In this document: piece after piece, positions 59,531 to 64,000 of the stretch
Layout of the letters: each line of letters opens with the position of its first letter
How positions within the stretch are numbered: position 1 is the first letter of the stretch
Origin: Synechococcus sp. AG-679-C18
Lineage (GTDB): Bacteria > Cyanobacteriota > Cyanobacteriia > PCC-6307 > Cyanobiaceae
Direction: 5' to 3'
Assembly: GCA_003210755.1 (NCBI GenBank)
Contig: QCUL01000003.1
Span: forward strand, 1-64,000
DNA length: 64,000 nt
Notes under the pieces: model-generated
Seen by the model: the letters and a program-made list of their open reading frames with translations, nothing else
Database searches by the model: none
Told to the model about the DNA's origin: nothing
Program-made: the position numbers and the translations under genes

Positions 59531-60793
59531 ATGGGTCACAACGCCATCGAGCATCGCACCTCCAATTGCTGCGTTGTGGGGGGCGGGCCTGCCGGACTCA
59601 TGCTTGGTCTTTTGTTGGCTCGACAGGGGATCAAGGTCACGGTGTTGGAGTCGCAGCTCGACTTTGATCGTGATTTCCGCGGAGACACTATTCACCCTGC
59701 GATTCTTGAAGCCCTCGATCAGATTGGCCTGGCTGAGCGTGTTCTTGAGATTCCACATGGCCGAATGGAGATGGCCCAGCTGTGTTCTGATGGAATCCTC
59801 ACCAACTTGGCGGATTTTCGTCGCCTGAACACGCGCTACCCATTTGTCGCTGTGCTTCCGCAAGTTGAGTTTCTTAAGTGCATCGCTGAGGAGGCCAGCC
59901 GCTTTTCTGGTTTCGAGCTGGTGATGGGGGCTCGGGTGGAGGAACTCATCCAGGAGAGAGGCTCCACTTATGGTGTGCGCTTCAGAGATCGCCAGCATGA
60001 ACTGCATGAGGTTCGTGCCACTCTCACCGTGGGTGCAGATGGGCGATTTTCCAAGGTTCGCAGTCTCTGCGGCGCAGAATTGCAGAGAACCTCACCACCG
60101 ATGGATGTGCTTTGGTTTCGTGTGCCTCGAAAGTCAGACGATCCCCATGATCAGTTCCGTTTCCATGTTGGCGGAGGGCATCTGGTCGTGCTTCTGGAAC
60201 GTGATCAGGAGTGGCAGGTGGGTTATGTGCTTTTAAAAGGACAGTTTGCGGCCACCAAGGCCGCTGGTCTCGACGCCTTCCGCATGGATCTGATTCGTCA
60301 CGTGTCCTGGCTTGCAGACCGGGTGAATGTGCTGCAGACCTGGAAGCAGATTGTGGTTTTATCCGTTGAATCCAGCTTCGTGAAGACGTGGCATCAGCCA
60401 GGGCTTCTGCTGATCGGCGATGCTGCCCATGTGATGTCTCCGATCGGAGGCGTAGGAATCAATGTGGCAATTCAGGATGCGATCTCGGCAGCGAATCTGC
60501 TGACAGAACCGCTGAGACGAGAATCCATCAGCTCCGATCAGTTGGCGACTGTGCAATTGCAGCGAGAAGGAGCAGTTCACTCGATTCAGGGGTTCCAGAC
60601 CATGGTTCAGAACCGCATTATCAAGAACGCTCTCAACTCTGCCCAACCCTTCAGGTTGCCTTTGTTGTTTCGAATCTTGCTTAATGTCCCAGTTCTGCGG
60701 AATGTGCCAGCGTGGATGATCGCCTTTGGAAGCAGGCCATCAAGAATTGACGACAATTTGATTCACGACCATTGCAATTCTCGTTTGTTCTGA
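59531..60793 (+). CDS. FAD-dependent monooxygenase (PHBH-type)
   Basis: 'CCVVGGGPAGLMLGLLLARQGIKVTVLE' and 'LLIGDAAHVMSPIGGVGINVAIQDA'. Confidence 0.9.
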   Translation: MGHNAIEHRTSNCCVVGGGPAGLMLGLLLARQGIKVTVLESQLDFDRDFRGDTIHPAILEALDQIGLAERVLEIPHGRMEMAQLCSDGILTNLADFRRLNTRYPFVAVLPQVEFLKCIAEEASRFSGFELVMGARVEELIQERGSTYGVRFRDRQHELHEVRATLTVGADGRFSKVRSLCGAELQRTSPPMDVLWFRVPRKSDDPHDQFRFHVGGGHLVVLLERDQEWQVGYVLLKGQFAATKAAGLDAFRMDLIRHVSWLADRVNVLQTWKQIVVLSVESSFVKTWHQPGLLLIGDAAHVMSPIGGVGINVAIQDAISAANLLTEPLRRESISSDQLATVQLQREGAVHSIQGFQTMVQNRIIKNALNSAQPFRLPLLFRILLNVPVLRNVPAWMIAFGSRPSRIDDNLIHDHCNSRLF

Positions 60794-60889
60794 ACTGTGC
60801 GCAGAATTTTTCCGTGATTGAGCCTCTGACAACAATTTATTCGCTTGTCATGCTGACGCTGTCGTAGCAGCCACGCTTGGCTTTCACCC

Positions 60890-62671
60890 ATGACTTCACT
60901 GCAATCTTGGTTGTCTGGCCTAGAAACGGCTTTCAAAACTGGTGATCCTGCCGAGGTTGTATCTCTCTTTGGTGAAGACTGCTTTTGGCGTGATCTGGTT
61001 GCTTTTAGTTGGAACCTCACCACTGAGGAAGGTCATTCCGCGATCAATGCGATGCTGTTGCAACGCCTTGAGGACGTAGCTCCTACAGACTTTCGAGCCT
61101 GCGGGGATGCTCTAGATCTAGACGGCACTCTTGAGGGCTGGTTCAGCTTCCAAACCCGTGTGGCGGCCTGTCGAGGTCACGTTCGATTGCGTGATGGAAA
61201 AATCTGGACGCTGTTTACGGCGATGGATTCACTCCATGGCCATGAGGAGAGTTTGGGTGAACGGCGACCGTTGGGTGCTGACCATGTGATCGAACGTGGT
61301 CGTTTGACTTGGCTCGAAGAGCAGGAGCTTGTTGCCGCCAACCTCGGAGTCAATGAACAGCCAGAGGTCGTGATTGTCGGAGCCGGCCAAGCGGGGCTCA
61401 GTTTGGGTGCCCGTCTGCGATCTCTGCATGTTTCCACCCTGATCCTGGAAAAATATGAACGTCCAGGAGATCACTGGCGGCAGCGCTACAAGACTTTGTG
61501 TCTGCATGATCCAGTGCATTACTGCCACTTTCCTTACTTGCCATTTCCTGAGGGATGGCCGAAGTACACCCCTAAGGATCAACTGGCTGATTGGATGCAG
61601 GCGTACGCGAGTGTCATGGCGTTGCAAATTTGGGGTTCAAGCTCCCTTCGCAAGGCGCACTTCGATCAAACGAGTAGACGTTGGCAATTGGAGGTAGACC
61701 GGAATGGTCGTGTTCAAAAGTTGCAGCCTCGTCATCTTGTTATTGCTCTGGGCGTGTCTGGGTACCCTCAGAAGCCAGCGATCCCTGGAGCAGAGAATTT
61801 TGCAGGGGAACAACATCATTCCAGTCAGCATCCAGGTCCCGATGGCTATCGCAACAAGCATTGTGTTGTTGTGGGATCGAATAACTCAGCCCATGACATC
61901 GCAGCTGGACTTTGGAAATCTGGCGCCTCTGAGGTGACGATGCTGCAGCGCAGTTCCACCTTGGTGGCTCCGATTGAAGCCTTGGAGACCTACGCCTTTG
62001 CTGGCTCGTACTCGGAAGAGGCGCTGGCGAAGGGAATCACAACAGAAATGTCGGATCAAGTGATGGCTTCGATTCCCTACAAGCTGCTTCCTCAGTGGCA
62101 GAAGCCGATCTATGACGCGATGCGCCGCGATCATAAGGACCTCTATCAGCGTCTGGAAAGTGTGGGATTCCAGCTTGATTTTGGCGCCGATGACTCTGGC
62201 GTGTTCATGAAATTTCTACGCCGTGGATCTGGTTATTACCTGGATGTTGGCGCTTCAGAGTTGGTGGCGGACGGTCGAATCAGGCTTAAAAGTAATGTGG
62301 AGTTGGCTCAATTTCACGAGAATTCGGTTGTTCTCAACGATGGCAGCGAACTACCAGCTGACTTGGTGGTTTATGCGACTGGTTTTGGTTCAATGAATCT
62401 TTTTCTAGCTGATCTGATTTCTCCGGAAGTCGCTCAGAGTTTGGGCAAAGTCTGGGGGCTTGGGTCAGAGACTACAAAGGACCCAGGACCCTGGGAGGGA
62501 GAGTTGCGCAATATGTGGAAACCTACCCAGGTTGAGAACCTATGGATTCATGGGGGAAATCTGCACCAATGCCGTTACTATTCCCATTATCTTGCTTTGC
62601 AATTAAAAGCCAGAGTTGTTGGCTTGGAAACACCTGTCTATAGACTTTCTCCAAGCTTTCACTGCCATTGA
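60890..62671 (+). CDS. flavin-containing monooxygenase with N-terminal NTF2-like domain
   Basis: 'VVIVGAGQAGLSLGARLRSL', 'GDHWRQRYKTLCLHDP', 'CVVVGSNNSAHDIAAGLWKSGA', 'DLVVYATGFGSM'. Confidence 0.88.
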   Translation: MTSLQSWLSGLETAFKTGDPAEVVSLFGEDCFWRDLVAFSWNLTTEEGHSAINAMLLQRLEDVAPTDFRACGDALDLDGTLEGWFSFQTRVAACRGHVRLRDGKIWTLFTAMDSLHGHEESLGERRPLGADHVIERGRLTWLEEQELVAANLGVNEQPEVVIVGAGQAGLSLGARLRSLHVSTLILEKYERPGDHWRQRYKTLCLHDPVHYCHFPYLPFPEGWPKYTPKDQLADWMQAYASVMALQIWGSSSLRKAHFDQTSRRWQLEVDRNGRVQKLQPRHLVIALGVSGYPQKPAIPGAENFAGEQHHSSQHPGPDGYRNKHCVVVGSNNSAHDIAAGLWKSGASEVTMLQRSSTLVAPIEALETYAFAGSYSEEALAKGITTEMSDQVMASIPYKLLPQWQKPIYDAMRRDHKDLYQRLESVGFQLDFGADDSGVFMKFLRRGSGYYLDVGASELVADGRIRLKSNVELAQFHENSVVLNDGSELPADLVVYATGFGSMNLFLADLISPEVAQSLGKVWGLGSETTKDPGPWEGELRNMWKPTQVENLWIHGGNLHQCRYYSHYLALQLKARVVGLETPVYRLSPSFHCH

Positions 62672-62815
62672 TTTTTAATTTAATGTGTATTAGAGGAATG
62701 ATGGGATTGGCCAGTCGAAAATTTTTGCAACCTAAATCTACTTTAAGTTGGTCATTCATAACTAGCTTTGCTAATTCCGCTGCGTTCATTTAATGACAAA
62801 AATAAATTAAAATTA

Positions 62816-63532
62816 ATGCAATACTTTCTTTTCCTGGTAACGCTTTTTTTAAGTGCATCTACTGTATTTGCATCCTCTAAATGCACGGTCAAGTCTGATC
62901 AAAGGCGCAACGCCGACGGCTCGCAACTTCGTATCACACAGAAACAATGCCTCGATAATGACAGCAGAACGATTCGAATAGAACTTAAACCTCAATCAAA
63001 ATCTACATATAGAACGGTACTGTTGCGTACTCAGTCTGTTGCTCAACTTAAAACTGGTGGAGGCAGTCTGCAGGATATTGACGGAGATGGAATGTATGAA
63101 TATGTCGAGATTGGTAGTTGCGGTGCAGGGCCTAACTGTAAGCATGAGATTTTCAAGATGGATCAAAAAGAACGGAAGGCTTATCTCTTCTTTGATGGTG
63201 GATACTTTGATTTCAGAATGATATCTGGCTTGTATGTTGTCTCTGGTCGATCCAGTTGTTGCTCCTGGGAATATCAGATCTACACAAAACCTATCAATGA
63301 ACGCACTATCAGTGAGCAGGATCTTTTGTATCGAATCACGATTAAAAAAGCCTCTGTGGATTCGCCCTCAGCTCAATGCTTCATCACTAACAAAATTGGC
63401 AGTCAATGGTTTCCTATAGACCTTAAAGACAAGCAACTTCTCAAGCTTTGTGAGTTGTATGGTGAGAGCTATGTCTTGAATCCAACGGACGTCATGGAAA
63501 AACAGAGCTTAAGCTTCTTAGAGGAAAATTGA
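62816..63532 (+). CDS. secreted hypothetical protein
   Basis: ATG 62816 and signal peptide 'MQYFLFLVTLFLSASTVFA'; cysteine-rich mature region. Confidence 0.65.
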   Translation: MQYFLFLVTLFLSASTVFASSKCTVKSDQRRNADGSQLRITQKQCLDNDSRTIRIELKPQSKSTYRTVLLRTQSVAQLKTGGGSLQDIDGDGMYEYVEIGSCGAGPNCKHEIFKMDQKERKAYLFFDGGYFDFRMISGLYVVSGRSSCCSWEYQIYTKPINERTISEQDLLYRITIKKASVDSPSAQCFITNKIGSQWFPIDLKDKQLLKLCELYGESYVLNPTDVMEKQSLSFLEEN

Positions 63533-63779
63533 CCTGCCTTTCCAGACCCTCTAAAAAATTACCCAAATAGATGAATAATTCAGTCTTCTTTGTCCAATCA
63601 CTGTTAGTCGATGTATTAGTTACCATATTGGTGGATTCAAAGTCTTTTGTCAAAGAGCAGGCTAAATTAATATTCACTCAAAAAAGTCTGACGATGATCA
63701 TATAGATGCTCTGAGCTTTGATAAGGTATTGTGTATAAACGATTTTAACTGTGGCCGCTTTTCAGTCTTGATTTGAATA

Positions 63780-63968
63780 TTAATTATTAACCGCCATCTT
63801 CTTGTAATTATCATCGCCTGAATCTTCAGCAAGATCAATTAAAAGTGCTTTGCTATCTTCTCCAAAGTCTTCTAGTGTTTTTGCAGTGTAGGCATAGTTT
63901 TTGAATATTGTTTCAATAGACCATACATAATCATTCTCAATGATATAGCTGCAAATACTTTTGATCAC
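63780..63968 (-). CDS. hypothetical protein
   Basis: 62-aa ORF ending near window edge. Confidence 0.35.
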   Translation of the reverse strand: MIKSICSYIIENDYVWSIETIFKNYAYTAKTLEDFGEDSKALLIDLAEDSGDDNYKKMAVNN

Positions 63969-64000
63969 CTCATCTTGAGTTGCTCTGATTCCTTTATCCC

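Noticed and set aside
60388-60684. Alternative-frame ORFs in the FAD monooxygenase genes (60359-60646, 60388-60684, 61229-61627, 61886-62134)
   Set aside because: Overlap intact, motif-bearing flavoprotein genes in other frames.

Overview
This 64 kb window looks like marine picocyanobacterial (Synechococcus-type) DNA. Recognisable core blocks are menB/menD, lepB, DUF760, DUF4336, LOG/PhoH, FAD monooxygenases and YidD; they alternate with accessory regions. The main accessory content is: (1) a Coq4-like protein beside a TerB-like protein, plus a second protein that appears to fuse TerB-like and Coq4-like halves; (2) an exported arylsulfatase next to a formylglycine-generating enzyme, with a ketoacid decarboxylase, an Fe-ADH and ChrA in the neighbourhood; (3) a 1168-aa mosaic surface/secreted protein (GH17-like, two Trp-rich repeats, DUF1996-like, RTX), followed by FUSC/HlyD/TolC genes; (4) a probable integrated element at about 39.8-48.85 kb, with a frameshifted tyrosine integrase, paired GTGACCT 12-mers at both ends, an M23 endopeptidase-like protein with its motifs in permuted order, and an array of small lipoproteins; (5) a thioredoxin/CcdA/ECF sigma/anti-sigma cluster; (6) a zinc-homeostasis cluster with a His-rich CobW GTPase, Zur-like palindromes and an SmtA/BmtA metallothionein that is absent from the ORF track because it has only 57 codons. 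No rRNA, convincing tRNA or CRISPR array was seen. All family calls come from motif recognition by eye; no database search was run.
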